Positions 49,153 through 60,057 are shown, counted from the stretch's first letter. The stretch is DNA of 64,000 nucleotides from Acinetobacter baretiae (GCF_015627105.1 NZ_VTDM01000002.1:1-64000); one strand, 5' to 3'. Translations and numbers: made by a program. The notes: generated by a model not told the origin, from the sequence alone.

Positions 49153-50415
49153 ATGAATCTAACTGAACTCAAGAAAAAACCGATTGGCGAACTCATTAAA
49201 ATTGCTGAGTTTATGGGCCTCGAGGGCATGGCACGTAACCGTAAACAAGATATTATCTTCGCGATCTTAAAGCGCCATGCCATGAATGGCGAAGAAATAT
49301 TTGGAGATGGCGTACTAGAAATTCTTTCTGACGGCTTTGGTTTTTTACGCTCAGCTGCAGGCTCATACCTTGCAGGCCCAGATGATATTTATGTGAGCCC
49401 ATCTCAAATCCGCCGTTTTAACTTACGTACAGGCGATAATATTGAAGGAACGATTCGTCCTCCAAAAGAAGGAGAGCGCTATTTTGCCTTACTCAAAGTC
49501 AATCAAATTAACTACGATACGCCTGAAAACTCTCGTAATAAAATTCTATTTGAAAACCTGACACCTTTATTTCCAACAGAACAGTTGGTCATGGAACTAG
49601 GTAACGGAAGCCGTGAAGATTTAACCTCACGTGTAGTCGACCTGATTGCTCCTATTGGTAAAGGGCAACGCTCAATCATTGTTGCTCCGCCTAAAGCGGG
49701 TAAAACAATGTTGCTACAAAATATTGCTCAATCTATCGTTCGCAACAACCCCGAAGTATTTTTAATCGTTCTTCTTATTGATGAACGACCAGAAGAAGTG
49801 ACTGAAATGCAACGTAGTGTGCGTGGTGAAGTCATCGCATCTACTTTTGATGAATCTCCTGCTCGCCATGTGCAAGTTGCAGAAATGGTCATTGAAAAAG
49901 CAAAGCGTTTGGTTGAACACAAAAAAGATGTCGTGGTTCTACTCGATTCAATCACTCGGTTAGCACGTGCATATAATACCGTTGTACCTTCATCAGGAAA
50001 GGTACTTACAGGTGGTGTAGATGCACACGCCCTAGAAAGACCTAAACGCTTCTTTGGTGCAGCTCGAAATATTGAAGAAGGCGGTTCTTTAACCATTATC
50101 TCTACTGCGCTCATTGAAACAGGCAGTAAAATGGATGAAGTCATTTACGAAGAATTCAAAGGTACAGGTAACCAAGAAATTACCTTAGATCGCCGTATTT
50201 CAGAAAAACGTGTTTTCCCTGCGATGCACTTGAAAAAATCTGGTACACGCCGTGAAGAACGCTTAATGAGTGAAGATAATTTACGTAAAGTATGGATTCT
50301 ACGCAAACTCCTCCATCCTATGGATGAACTTGCAGCAATGGAGTTCTTACTCGATCGCATGAAAGAAACCAAAACTAATGATGATTTCTTTGAACAAATG
50401 AAACGAAAGCAGTAA
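49153..50415 (+). CDS. rho: Transcription termination factor Rho
   Basis: Hexameric RNA helicase that ends transcription. The N-terminal helix bundle starts with [15 protein letters not shown], then the cold-shock-type RNA-binding domain ([19 protein letters not shown]), and the ATPase with Walker [13 protein letters not shown] and Walker [12 protein letters not shown]. From ATG 49153 it is 420 residues, as in E. coli (419). No strong ribosome site precedes it. A frame running to 49081 adds 24 hydrophobic residues that other Rho proteins lack. Confidence 0.97.
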   Translation: MNLTELKKKPIGELIKIAEFMGLEGMARNRKQDIIFAILKRHAMNGEEIFGDGVLEILSDGFGFLRSAAGSYLAGPDDIYVSPSQIRRFNLRTGDNIEGTIRPPKEGERYFALLKVNQINYDTPENSRNKILFENLTPLFPTEQLVMELGNGSREDLTSRVVDLIAPIGKGQRSIIVAPPKAGKTMLLQNIAQSIVRNNPEVFLIVLLIDERPEEVTEMQRSVRGEVIASTFDESPARHVQVAEMVIEKAKRLVEHKKDVVVLLDSITRLARAYNTVVPSSGKVLTGGVDAHALERPKRFFGAARNIEEGGSLTIISTALIETGSKMDEVIYEEFKGTGNQEITLDRRISEKRVFPAMHLKKSGTRREERLMSEDNLRKVWILRKLLHPMDELAAMEFLLDRMKETKTNDDFFEQMKRKQ

Positions 50416-50806
50416 TGATTTTGCCGAAGTCTTTATATATCAAAGGCTTCGGTTGACTTGTTTTACATAAAATAACAAAGCATTTTTTTTGAGAAATTCA
50501 ATCGATTCACAGATTTTATTTTTCTGTAAAAAACTACCGTAATCTAAGTCACTTAGTGAATAATTAAACCAATATACTCTACAAAGTTGATTGTTATTTT
50601 CTGTTAAAAACGAGCTAAAAAGAATCGTTTTTTTTGTTTTTTTTTCATCTGCCTAGTAGTAATTCAATATGCTCAGTGATAGCATACACGCATACCAGTT
50701 AACCTGCTCCATGCGTTGTTACCTATCGAAAACGTATAGTGATAATAAAAGCTTAAACAGGTTAGCGTTGGTTTTTTTTTCTCAATTATATTATGAGAGT
50801 GATGCC
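50416..50806. other. Intergenic region between rho and the alanine-rich lipoprotein gene
   Basis: 391 bases. A hairpin at 50424-50452 follows rho. A second weak hairpin with arms AAAACGA and TCGTTTT and a T-run lies at about 50607-50640. The remaining part should contain the lipoprotein promoter and a long leader. A frame open upstream from 50669 is not typical of a lipoprotein and is discarded. Confidence 0.45.
50424..50452 (+). terminator. Hairpin after rho
   Basis: CCGAAG (50424-50429) pairs with CTTCGG (50447-50452), with further partial pairing inside. There is no long T-run, so termination may be weak. Confidence 0.5.
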
Positions 50807-51043
50807 ATGTTATTCAAAAAATTCGCTATCGTAGCTGCTGTTGCTACAACTTTAGCTTTCGTTGGTTGTGCTAAAAAAGAAAGCGCGCCTGCTACTGCAT
50901 CTGAAGCAACTGCTGCCGCTTCTCAAGCTGTAGCTGCTGCATCTGAAGCAACTGCTGTAGCTTCTCAAGCAACTGCTTCTGCTGCTTCTGCTGTAGCTGT
51001 AGCATCTGACGCTGCGCCTGCTGCTTCTCAAGCTGCTCACTAA
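50807..51043 (+). CDS. Small alanine-rich heptad-repeat lipoprotein
   Basis: Protein of 78 residues. Residues 1-21 are a lipoprotein signal peptide ending in the lipobox FVGC, with KK after the cysteine. The mature part is almost entirely alanine-rich heptads such as ASEATAA and ASQAVAA, repeated about seven times with polar residues at fixed positions. This predicts a long alanine-zipper helix, like the trimeric murein lipoprotein Lpp or OprI, but the C-terminal lysine that links Lpp to peptidoglycan is absent (it ends in histidine). Followed at once by a terminator. Function unknown; a periplasmic spacer or stress lipoprotein is a guess. Confidence 0.8.
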   Translation: MLFKKFAIVAAVATTLAFVGCAKKESAPATASEATAAASQAVAAASEATAVASQATASAASAVAVASDAAPAASQAAH

Positions 51044-51069
51044 TCCGAAGTTATTTTCGATTTAGTAGA

Positions 51070-51096
51070 AAAAAGAGCCTAACGGCTCTTTTTTTA
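51070..51096 (+). terminator. Terminator of the alanine-rich lipoprotein gene
   Basis: AAAAAGAGCC and GGCTCTTTTT flank TAAC (with T-run). The T-run ends at the base before an in-frame ATG of the next gene (51096). Confidence 0.85.
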
Positions 51097-51110
51097 TGGC
51101 TAAAATCTAT

Positions 51111-51701
51111 ATGAATCTTGTTTTATTCGACTTTGACCATACGCTAACACATCGTGATAGCTTTACATCTTTTCTTTCATACAGCCTTTCTAAAAAGCAC
51201 TACTACATCAGCTTCATTCAAATCATGCATTATATTATTGCGTATAAATGCAAGCTTATTAATGATCAAATATTACGACAAAAAATCTGTAAAGTGGCTT
51301 ACACTCAATATAATAAAGAGCAATTAATTCATATCGGTCAATCATTTGCTCATCATTATATTGATAGCATCATTTCTTCTCATGCCAAACAACGTCTTGA
51401 ATGGCACAAATCACAAGGTGATCATATTGTTGTCGTTTCTTCATCTTTAGACGTATATCTTGAACCTTGGTGTCAAAAACAAGGGATTGATGTGATTTGT
51501 AATCGTTTAGTTGACAACGGTACACATTACACAGGTGCACTACTTCATGGTGATTGTGGCTATACAGAAAAAGCACGTAGAGTCAAACAGTCGTATCATT
51601 TATCTGATTATCTCAATATTTTTGCGTATGGTGATTCTAAAAATGATTTAGCAATGCTTGCACTTGCAGATCACAAATTTTATCGTTGGCAAAAACAATA
51701 A
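51111..51701 (+). CDS. HAD-IB family phosphatase
   Basis: Phosphoserine-phosphatase-like hydrolase (196 residues from 51111). Motif I is LFDFDHTLTHRDSF, motif II is in VVVSSSLDVYL, and the motif III lysine and motif IV are in YTEKARRV and AYGDSKNDLAML. The cap is helical (subclass IB). The sequence resembles CicA/SerB-like enzymes acting on phospho-lipids or phosphoserine. ATG 51111 is preferred because motif I then sits at the usual distance; ATG 51096 adds five residues and abuts the upstream T-run. Neither has a ribosome site. Confidence 0.83.
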   Translation: MNLVLFDFDHTLTHRDSFTSFLSYSLSKKHYYISFIQIMHYIIAYKCKLINDQILRQKICKVAYTQYNKEQLIHIGQSFAHHYIDSIISSHAKQRLEWHKSQGDHIVVVSSSLDVYLEPWCQKQGIDVICNRLVDNGTHYTGALLHGDCGYTEKARRVKQSYHLSDYLNIFAYGDSKNDLAMLALADHKFYRWQKQ

Positions 51702-51738
51702 AGCCCTAAGCACAATGTAAATGTACTTAGGGCTTTTT
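51700..51738. terminator. Terminator after HAD-IB gene
   Basis: AAAGCCCTAAG and CTTAGGGCTTT flank a 15-base loop, with T-run to the right. It ends the plus-strand HAD gene. Confidence 0.75.
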
Positions 51739-51766
51739 ACTTGAGCATGTATTTACACGCTCAAGT
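51739..51766. terminator. Hairpin downstream of ihfA
   Basis: ACTTGAGC and GCTCAAGT flank a 12-base loop just beyond the ihfA stop on the minus strand. No T-run follows directly, so it may act with the adjacent HAD terminator read in reverse. Confidence 0.45.
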
Positions 51767-51767
51767 A

Positions 51768-52067
51768 CTATTCATCTTCTTGTTCTGTGCCTACACGCTG
51801 TCTGAATTTTTGACCTGCTCTAAATGTGACCACGCGGCGGGCAGAGATTGGAATTTCTTCACCTGTTTTAGGGTTGCGGCCTGGGCGCTGACGCTTATCA
51901 CGCAACTCAAAATTTCCAAAACCAGAAAGTTTGACGTGCTCGCCTTCAATAAGCACTTGACTGATTTCATCAAAAAATAATTCGACCATTTGCTTTGCTT
52001 CTCGACGATTTAACGCGGTAAGCTCACTCAAATGATCTGCCATTTCTGCTTTCGTTAATGCTGTCAT
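51768..52067 (-). CDS. ihfA: Integration host factor alpha subunit
   Basis: DNA-bending protein (99 residues), partner of IhfB. HU/IHF fold: [26 protein letters not shown], then the strand-and-arm [30 protein letters not shown] with the Pro-containing intercalating tip. The ATG overlaps the pheT stop by four bases (ATGA), indicating translational coupling. Order pheS-pheT-ihfA is conserved in gammaproteobacteria. Confidence 0.96.
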   Translation of the reverse strand: MTALTKAEMADHLSELTALNRREAKQMVELFFDEISQVLIEGEHVKLSGFGNFELRDKRQRPGRNPKTGEEIPISARRVVTFRAGQKFRQRVGTEQEDE

Positions 52068-54442
52068 GACGCCCTCAATATTGCCTGATATGTGCTTGCG
52101 AGCACGTTAATTATTTGATCCATACCTAATTTAATTTCAGCATCTTCTAAAGTACGTGATGGATGTTGCCATAACAATGCAAATGCTAATGAACGCTTAC
52201 CTTCTTCAACACCTTGACCAGTATATACATCAAACAGCCATGTTGAATCGAGTAACTCACCACCCGTGTTTTTAATTAACTGCTGAATTTCTTTTACACT
52301 TATCTTATCATCAATTAAAAGTGCAATGTCACGTCTAATCGAAGGAAAACGTGATAATTCTGTAAAATTAGATACATAAGGTTGTAAAACAGCACTTTGA
52401 TCCATCTCTGCAACCCACGTTACGCCTAAATCTAAATTTGACTCTAACGACGGATGTAAACGACCCAAATAACCAATCGATTGACCATTAAGTAAAATTT
52501 CTGCTGATTGACCAGGATGCAACCATGAACGCTCTGAACGTTCATATGTAACACTCACACGCCCAGCAGCTAAAATTTCCTCAATTTCACCTTTAAAATC
52601 AAAAAAATCCATATTGTGTGGTTTTTCATGCCATTGTTCTGGTGTACGTGCACCCACAGCAATTAGACCAAGTGTTGGAATTTGTTTTAATTCATCTAAA
52701 TGACTTGCACCTTGATAATCAAAACGTAAGCCTAGCTCGAAAAATCGCACTCGGTTTTGTTGACGATTTAAATTATATTGCACACAAGGAATCAAACTAG
52801 ATAATAGTGTGCTTCTCATGGCAGCCAAATCGCTAGAAATTGGATTTGCGAGCATCAATGGTTGTGCATTTGGATTTAGTTGTTTTTCCAATTTTGCATC
52901 GGCAAAGCTAAAGCTAATGGCTTCTTGATACCCTAACGTCACAATCGTTTGACGCAACTGTGTCAATTCAAATTGATCTTGGTATTTAGACAAATTAACA
53001 TCTATTTTAGGTAATGCCACTTCAATATGATCATACCCATAAATACGTGCAACTTCCTCAATGAGATCTTGATAAATCACTAAGTCATAACGGTAAGATG
53101 GTGGGGTAACTCGCCAGCTTTGGTCAGATACAATGACTTTACAGCCTAGATTCGTTAACGCCTGACGAATAAAATCTTTTTCTACATCATAACCTAACAA
53201 TCCATTGACTTGAGTATAGTGCAAATCAATCGGTTCACGCTTTGGTAAATGATCCGTTTTTTCCACCACAGTAATTGGGCCAAACTCTCCCCCTGCGATT
53301 TCTTGTATCAGTTGAGAAGCTCTCTGCATTGCTTGTAGTGGGAGTTCAAAATCAACCCCTCGCTCATAGCGCTGTGATGAGTCTGTGTGTAAACCAAAAC
53401 GACGTGCCTGACCCGCAATTGCCAATGGGTTAAAAAAAGCACTTTCTAAAAAGATTGCTTGAGTATTTTCAGTCACACGTGAATGCAAACCACCCATAAT
53501 ACCTGCTAACGCCAGTGCTTTTTCTTCATCGGCAATTACCATGATATCTGATGACAATTTAACATTTTGCTCATTGAGTAAAACCAATTCTTCATCTGGG
53601 TACGCTTGACGAACCGTTATTTGACCTGAGATTTTATCAAGATCAAATGCATGCATGGGTTGGCCTAACTCAATTAACACGTAGTTAGTAATATCCACCA
53701 ACAAACTATGAGTACGAATACCTGAACGTTGTAACCTTTGTACCATCCAATCTGGCGTAACTGCATTAAAATCAAGATGACGAACAACTCGACCTAAATA
53801 ACGTGCAACACCATCAGTCGCCAATTCAATTGACTTTTCTTCATTAAGTGTAGAAGAAACGTCTTTGATCTCTGGGGTAGTCACAGCAAGTTGATTGATC
53901 ACAGCCACTTCACGAGCAATACCTCGTAAACTAAAACAATCACCACGGTTAGGTGTAATTGAGATATCTAATACTTGATCATCTAAACTTAAATAATCAC
54001 GGATATCCACACCAATTGGAGCATCTACTGGCAACTCAAGTAAGCCATCAATTTTATCTTCTAAATCAATCTCCGATGCACCACATAACATACCATGCGA
54101 TGCCACACCACGGAGTTTCCCTTTTTTAATTTTGAAATCGCCCGGCAATACCGCACCAATTAAAGCAACAGGTACACGTAATCCGATACGGACATTAGGT
54201 GCGCCACATACTATTTGTAACGGTTCATCTTGCCCAACATTGACAGTCGTTACACGTAAACGATCTGCATCTGGATGTTGCTCTACCGTTAACACCTCAC
54301 CGACAACCACACCTGAAAAAGGTTTTGCCACAGGGGAAATATCATCTATTTCTAATCCTAGCATGGTTAATTGATTGGCTAAATCTTCACTATTTACAGA
54401 AGGGTTAACCCACGTACGCAACCAATTTTCGCTAATTTTCAT
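52064..54442 (-). CDS. pheT: Phenylalanyl-tRNA synthetase beta subunit
   Basis: Beta chain of the (alpha-beta)2 enzyme charging tRNA-Phe. N-terminal EMAP/OB tRNA-binding domain (about 40-150), B3/B4 editing domain (about 200-400), B5 DNA-binding-like domain and the C-terminal anticodon-binding domain (FDX-ACB, ending with the SRTLEDAEI segment). The start ATG 54442 gives 793 residues, near E. coli (795). The frame is open to 54496 but the extension is not conserved. Lies 77 bases after pheS and overlaps ihfA by four bases. Confidence 0.96.
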   Translation of the reverse strand: MKISENWLRTWVNPSVNSEDLANQLTMLGLEIDDISPVAKPFSGVVVGEVLTVEQHPDADRLRVTTVNVGQDEPLQIVCGAPNVRIGLRVPVALIGAVLPGDFKIKKGKLRGVASHGMLCGASEIDLEDKIDGLLELPVDAPIGVDIRDYLSLDDQVLDISITPNRGDCFSLRGIAREVAVINQLAVTTPEIKDVSSTLNEEKSIELATDGVARYLGRVVRHLDFNAVTPDWMVQRLQRSGIRTHSLLVDITNYVLIELGQPMHAFDLDKISGQITVRQAYPDEELVLLNEQNVKLSSDIMVIADEEKALALAGIMGGLHSRVTENTQAIFLESAFFNPLAIAGQARRFGLHTDSSQRYERGVDFELPLQAMQRASQLIQEIAGGEFGPITVVEKTDHLPKREPIDLHYTQVNGLLGYDVEKDFIRQALTNLGCKVIVSDQSWRVTPPSYRYDLVIYQDLIEEVARIYGYDHIEVALPKIDVNLSKYQDQFELTQLRQTIVTLGYQEAISFSFADAKLEKQLNPNAQPLMLANPISSDLAAMRSTLLSSLIPCVQYNLNRQQNRVRFFELGLRFDYQGASHLDELKQIPTLGLIAVGARTPEQWHEKPHNMDFFDFKGEIEEILAAGRVSVTYERSERSWLHPGQSAEILLNGQSIGYLGRLHPSLESNLDLGVTWVAEMDQSAVLQPYVSNFTELSRFPSIRRDIALLIDDKISVKEIQQLIKNTGGELLDSTWLFDVYTGQGVEEGKRSLAFALLWQHPSRTLEDAEIKLGMDQIINVLASTYQAILRAS

Positions 54443-54519
54443 CGAATATAACCTTAAAAATTTTATTGACTTGATCAATAAACACATCTGCATCAATGCA
54501 TTGTTTTATTTAAAATAAA

Positions 54520-55521
<1,002 letters not shown>

Positions 55522-55683
55522 TCAATAAACATAAATTCTTTTTATTCTAACAGCTTTTATTTCATTTAATGTATTTTTAAACCTCGCTTACGTACAAACG
55601 AGTATTGTTTTTTGAGTATTTTTTGCATTTTTATGCATAAGTCGTGGCATTTTGCATCTTGTTCTTCTACAAAGAACAGCCAT

Positions 55684-55715
55684 AAAAAAAGACCGTTCAA
55701 TGACGGTCTTTTTTT
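55684..55715. terminator. Terminator between rplT and pheS
   Basis: AAAAAAAGACCGT and ACGGTCTTTTTTT flank a five-base loop. On the minus strand it lies just after the rplT stop and before the pheS leader. Confidence 0.88.
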
Positions 55716-55727
55716 GAATCTCTACAC

Positions 55728-56087
55728 TTATGCAGCAAGCGCAGTTTTAGCTTTTTCAGCCAAAGCAGCAAATGCAACTGCATCATGCATAGCGATGTCA
55801 GCAAGTACACGGCGGTCTACAATCACTTGCGCTTTTTTCAAGCCAGCAATCATACGGCTGTAAGACAGACCGTTTAGACGAGCACCTGCGTTGATACGTG
55901 CAATCCACAATGCGCGGAATTGACGTTTCTTTTGACGACGGTCACGGTATGCATATTGACCCGCTTTAATTACTGCTTGGAACGCAACACGATAAACACG
56001 TGAACGAGCACCATAGTAACCTTTTGCACGAGCAAGAATTTTTTTATGACGACGATGCGCCACTACACCACGTTTTACACGAGCCAT
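55728..56087 (-). CDS. rplT: 50S ribosomal protein L20
   Basis: 119-residue 50S subunit protein binding 23S rRNA early in assembly. It begins [34 protein letters not shown], the conserved basic N-terminal extension, and ends in the globular domain. Eleven bases after rpmI, in one operon. L20 also represses translation of its operon in E. coli and B. subtilis. Followed by a strong terminator. Confidence 0.97.
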   Translation of the reverse strand: MARVKRGVVAHRRHKKILARAKGYYGARSRVYRVAFQAVIKAGQYAYRDRRQKKRQFRALWIARINAGARLNGLSYSRMIAGLKKAQVIVDRRVLADIAMHDAVAFAALAEKAKTALAA

Positions 56088-56098
56088 TTATAATCTCC

Positions 56099-56293
56099 TT
56101 AGATGTACGGGCACATACGACGAACTGAAGCAACGTCACTCACGTGAACCATTACACAGCCGCGTAATTGACGGATACGCTTAGCAGATTTTTTGGTCAA
56201 AATGTGGCGTTTAAACGCTTGTTTACGCTTGAAACCGTTTGCAGTCGCTTTGAAACGTTTAGCTGCACCACGGCGTGTTTTTAGCTTAGCCAT
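56099..56293 (-). CDS. rpmI: 50S ribosomal protein L35
   Basis: 64-residue basic ribosomal protein: [19 protein letters not shown] opens it and the KRIRQLRG region ends it, as in the family. Start ATG 56293, with GAGAT upstream; the frame is open to 56404 but the extra sequence is not conserved. It is the first gene here: infC, which usually precedes rpmI, is absent and the next gene upstream is on the other strand. A strong promoter lies 70-100 bases upstream. Confidence 0.95.
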
Positions 56294-56607
56294 AGTAATC
56301 TCTTTTGAGCACCTGTTCGGAATGTTTGCACCATTGCAATCACCCTGCAGGTAAGGAAGCGCACATTTTATAGTAAAATGACATAAAGTCAAAGAAAAAC
56401 ACACTGTTTATACAGCATATGATTTGACTCAAAAGCATCACATGCCCATATCTTTAATTATTCTCTTTAACCACTTATTTTATAAAAAATATGGTGTTTA
56501 ATTCTTAAACACTGTAAAACAAACTATGACGTCAATCATTCAGTACTCTTATTTCAGTCAGGAGCACCTTTCCTTTAGCTCATTTAAAAAACTATATGAG
56601 GTTTTTT
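56294..56607. other. Divergent region between rpmI and the phosphatase gene
   Basis: About 310 bases. On the minus side it holds the rpmI-rplT promoter (56365-56392) and a leader of roughly 65 bases, possibly with L20 autoregulation. On the plus side a promoter for the glucosylglycerate operon is expected but none is clear. Confidence 0.45.
56365..56392 (-). promoter_or_regulatory. Promoter of rpmI-rplT
   Basis: On the minus strand TTGACT and TAAAAT are 16 bases apart, near sigma-70 consensus. Transcription should start near 56358, leaving a leader of about 65 bases before rpmI. Confidence 0.6.
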
Positions 56608-57417
56608 ATGTTAGATTTGTCTAGCCCATTGATGGTCATTACCGACCTAGATGGTTCATTATTAGACCACCATAGTTATGATTGGCAACCTGCTCAAGCA
56701 TGGTTAAATCAATTACACGCACATCAAATTCCTGTGGTTTTCTGTACAAGTAAAACAGCCCTAGAAGTACAAACGTTGCAGCGATCCATGCAATTGGAGC
56801 ATTGGCCTTTCATTTGTGAAAATGGTGCAACCGTTTGCATCAATCAATCATTTCATATCATGGCAACCCACCCTCAACATGCCTTAAATTATGCTCAAAT
56901 ATGTCAAAAAGTAGCAGAGCTTAAGCAACAATATACCTATAGTTTTATCGGTTTTTCTGAAATGTCAGCACAAGATGTTCACCATTATACAGGCTTATCT
57001 TTATCACAAGCAGAACACGCCAAAGATCGAACAGGATCAGAGCCTTTATTATGGCAAGATAACGAACAACAGCGCATACATTTTATCAAGAGATTAAATA
57101 CTTTGGGATTAGAGCTGATTCAGGGTGGGCGTTTTTGGCACGTAATTAATCAAGGTGCCAATAAAGCATTTGCTTTAGATTACTTACTGAAACATTACCC
57201 GCATCGTGATCAAAAAACATGGTGCACCATTGGACTAGGAGATGGTCCAAATGACATTCCACTTCTAGAATATACAAATTACGCTGTAGCCATTAAAAAT
57301 CATCAGGGTCAACATGTTCAATTAAAAAAACAACAACAAGTTAAATATACAAATGCGTGTGGTCCAACAGGTTGGGCTGAAGGGTTAACTTTCTTTATTC
57401 AGCACAAAAACGTTTAA
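56608..57417 (+). CDS. Mannosyl/glucosyl-3-phosphoglycerate phosphatase (HAD-IIB)
   Basis: HAD phosphatase of about 269 residues. Motif I is VITDLDGSLLDHHSYDW, with a CTSKTALEVQTLQ motif II and GLGDGPNDIPLLEY motif IV, all as in MpgP-type enzymes (class IIB cap). It should dephosphorylate a hexosyl-3-phosphoglycerate to hexosylglycerate, a compatible solute. GAGG six bases before ATG 56608 decides the start, although an in-frame ATG at 56596 exists. The cognate synthase follows 17 bases downstream. Confidence 0.85.
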   Translation: MLDLSSPLMVITDLDGSLLDHHSYDWQPAQAWLNQLHAHQIPVVFCTSKTALEVQTLQRSMQLEHWPFICENGATVCINQSFHIMATHPQHALNYAQICQKVAELKQQYTYSFIGFSEMSAQDVHHYTGLSLSQAEHAKDRTGSEPLLWQDNEQQRIHFIKRLNTLGLELIQGGRFWHVINQGANKAFALDYLLKHYPHRDQKTWCTIGLGDGPNDIPLLEYTNYAVAIKNHQGQHVQLKKQQQVKYTNACGPTGWAEGLTFFIQHKNV

Positions 57418-57434
57418 ATAATAGAGGTATATTT

Positions 57435-58655
57435 ATGTCAGATTTTTATCAAAATGGAATTGTTACAAATTTTCATAATTTAAGTCATCGATCTACCGAC
57501 TCTTTAGAAGCAGAGTTATGTACATTTTCTGAAAAACGAAAAATGGGCTTAATTTTACCATCTTTATTTTCAGAACTTGAAGGACCTGCACTTAACCATA
57601 TTATTGATGAAATTGCACATATTCCATATTTAGATGAGATTGTTATTGGACTTGATCGTGCCAATAGAGAACAGTTTTTGTATGCCAAAGCATTTTTTTC
57701 AAGGCTCCCTCAACGACATCGAATCTTATGGAATGATGGCCCTAGACTACAAGCCATTGATCAAAAATTACGAGGCTTAGGTTTATCTCCAAATGAAGCA
57801 GGTAAAGGACGTAATGTTTGGTTTTGTATGGGATATACCTTAGCCTCAGATCGTACCGACTGCGTTGCATTACACGATTGCGATATCGTGACTTATGAGC
57901 GTGGCATGTTAGCACGTCTACTCTACCCTGTAGCAAACCCACAGTTTCAATACACCTTCTGTAAAGGTTTTTATGCACGTGTTGCTAACAACAAACTCAA
58001 TGGTCGCGTCTGTCGTTTATTGGTTGGGCCACTGTTACGTTCAATGCAAATGGTATATGGCCATTCTGAATATTTAGAATATTTAACCAGTTTCCGTTAC
58101 GCTCTTTCAGGAGAGTTTGCTATGCGTACTCGTGTACTCAATGATTTGAAAATTCCAAGTGATTGGGGACTTGAAATGGGTATGTTGTCTGAAATTTATC
58201 GAAATTATAGTACACGTCGAAGTTGCCAAGTCGACATTTCAGATAATTATGAACACAAACATCAACCTTTAAGTGATGAAGATGGTACAGGTGGGCTTGC
58301 TCGCATGAGTACCGATATTATTGAATCTGTACTTAGAAAATTAGCCACGCTTGGCGTGAATATTACCAATGACTCCTTTCGAGTACTCAAAGCGACCTAT
58401 TATCGTAATGCGTTAGATATGATTGAAATTTATAGTCATGATGCCAAGATGAATGGATTTGATTTTGATCAACATATGGAAGAGGTGGCTGTAGAGTTAT
58501 TCGCTCAAACCATATTAGATGCAGGCCAAGAGTTTATCGCAAAGCCCAATGAACAACCATTTGTACCTAGTTGGAATCGTGTGGTTTCAGCCTTTCCACA
58601 TATTTATGAAGACATCTATCATGCAGTAGAGCAAGATAACCTTGGCCTAGTGTAG
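57435..58655 (+). CDS. Glucosyl-3-phosphoglycerate synthase (GT81 type)
   Basis: Retaining GT-A glycosyltransferase (406 residues) that should transfer a hexose from a nucleotide sugar to 3-phosphoglycerate. Motifs: acceptor-loop GKGRNVWFCMGYTLA, metal-binding LHDCDIVTYER, SGEFAMRTRVL and DWGLEMGMLSE. These match the GpgS (GT81) type rather than the mannosyl-specific MpgS (GT55), so the product is probably glucosylglycerate. Ribosome site GAGGT precedes ATG 57435. Co-transcribed with the upstream phosphatase; together they make an osmolyte. Confidence 0.8.
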   Translation: MSDFYQNGIVTNFHNLSHRSTDSLEAELCTFSEKRKMGLILPSLFSELEGPALNHIIDEIAHIPYLDEIVIGLDRANREQFLYAKAFFSRLPQRHRILWNDGPRLQAIDQKLRGLGLSPNEAGKGRNVWFCMGYTLASDRTDCVALHDCDIVTYERGMLARLLYPVANPQFQYTFCKGFYARVANNKLNGRVCRLLVGPLLRSMQMVYGHSEYLEYLTSFRYALSGEFAMRTRVLNDLKIPSDWGLEMGMLSEIYRNYSTRRSCQVDISDNYEHKHQPLSDEDGTGGLARMSTDIIESVLRKLATLGVNITNDSFRVLKATYYRNALDMIEIYSHDAKMNGFDFDQHMEEVAVELFAQTILDAGQEFIAKPNEQPFVPSWNRVVSAFPHIYEDIYHAVEQDNLGLV

Positions 58656-58812
58656 TCAACTGTGATGGGTATTCATCTAATTTTAGAAAAAATTTTGGCT
58701 ATGCTATATAAATAAAGTGTAATCTCACACATGGTCGTTAGAACTTAGGTTTATCTATAATGTCATGTCCTAAATGAATCTAATCCACCATACTCTATAA
58801 CTATGATTTAGC

Positions 58813-59697
58813 TTATTTGTTTTTTATAAATGTTTGAATGGCCTCACTTGCGTTAAAAATACAATCTAGATGAGTACTTGATTTAATAATTTTACTGGTT
58901 AAATTTGTGTTTTTTGCTAATTTAGCAAAAGCTAGCATTTGATCTGCATCAAATAATTCATCATTTTCAGCAATAAGAATAGCTACAGGTAATACTATTT
59001 TTTTTAGCTGTTGCAATGGCTGATGTGGAGTCAATGCATTTGCCACATTTACACTATAATATTGAACAAAATCAGGTTTTAACTGAATAACTTCTTGAGG
59101 AAAATTCAATTTAACACCAACATGATTACCAAATACAAAACCGAAGCTGAAGGCATTGATAATAAATATCCATTTGTTTACTGAAGCAAATGGAGTTGAA
59201 GAGCTTATATGTAAATTGGTTGGCGTAAATGGACCAAATTCAGGAGCAAGTAGAATTAGACTATCAATTTTAACTGTAGGTATATATCTTGTAAGATAAT
59301 TCAAAAGCATTCCTCCACCACTAGAATGCCCAAGCAAATGAATCCGTGCCTGAGGAAAAGAATGATTAAAGTACTGAACAACAATATCAACATCTTGCCA
59401 AATCTGCTTGGAACTTAAATTTTTTTCGTTTCTACATGAGCGTCCATGTCCTCGAATGTCTACAAGACAAACACACGTTTGTTCGTATTGGATTAATTGT
59501 TTTGCTAATATATCGTACCCTGCATCTGAATTAACACCTCCACCATGATAAACAATGATGATTTCTTCAATATCCAAAATGGGCTTATAAATACGTAGAT
59601 ATAACTCATCGAGATAATGTTCTAGAATATTTGTAGAGTGTTCTACAAAAAAATCATGCTTTTTTAAAGATTCTATAAATTTTGAAAAATCAATCAA
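58813..59697 (-). CDS. Alpha/beta-fold hydrolase (lysophospholipase-like)
   Basis: Cytoplasmic serine hydrolase of 294 residues. Oxyanion loop is VYHGGGVNSDAGYDILA, the nucleophile elbow is LLGHSSGGGMLL, the acid is in ENDELFDA, and the catalytic histidine is in SSTHLDCIF. The sequence resembles the monoacylglycerol lipase/lysophospholipase group. The gene is noticeably more A/T-rich than its neighbours and flanked by A/T-rich spacers without other genes, which may mean later acquisition. Substrate unknown. Confidence 0.78.
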   Translation of the reverse strand: MIDFSKFIESLKKHDFFVEHSTNILEHYLDELYLRIYKPILDIEEIIIVYHGGGVNSDAGYDILAKQLIQYEQTCVCLVDIRGHGRSCRNEKNLSSKQIWQDVDIVVQYFNHSFPQARIHLLGHSSGGGMLLNYLTRYIPTVKIDSLILLAPEFGPFTPTNLHISSSTPFASVNKWIFIINAFSFGFVFGNHVGVKLNFPQEVIQLKPDFVQYYSVNVANALTPHQPLQQLKKIVLPVAILIAENDELFDADQMLAFAKLAKNTNLTSKIIKSSTHLDCIFNASEAIQTFIKNK

Positions 59698-59770
59698 CTA
59701 CGTACGCCCCCCAATTATTTTACTTTAACACCAATATTTTAACCCTAATTACGAATAAAAAATACAATTA

Positions 59771-59808
59771 AGTTTATGATTTATATACTATTATATAAAT
59801 CATAAACT
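59771..59808. repeat. Perfect inverted repeat with 17-base arms
   Basis: AGTTTATGATTTATATA and its exact complement flank a CTAT loop. No T-run follows, so it does not look like a terminator. It lies 74 bases upstream of the minus-strand hydrolase start, where it could be an operator or form a cruciform. Confidence 0.65.
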
Positions 59809-60057
59809 CTTCTTGACCATCTTGCATGACAAACAAGGGGATTTCGCTTAAAAAGCTAAGTACAAGTGACATAAAATAAATGCAATATAAATATTTGATT
59901 TTAAAATAAATTAATAAATAGGCTATATACCCAACAAGTATAAAACATTAACTTATTTCAACTCCTCAAATGAAATCTAAATTAAACAATAGCCTTAAAG
60001 TTTTTAAAATTTACCCGAACCCACCACAGCGACTTCATTAATTAAAACAAATCACCG

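Noticed and set aside
55588..55683. 31-codon minus-strand frame before pheS, considered as a pheM-like attenuator peptide
   Set aside because: It contains no phenylalanine codons and no competing hairpin pair lies after it.
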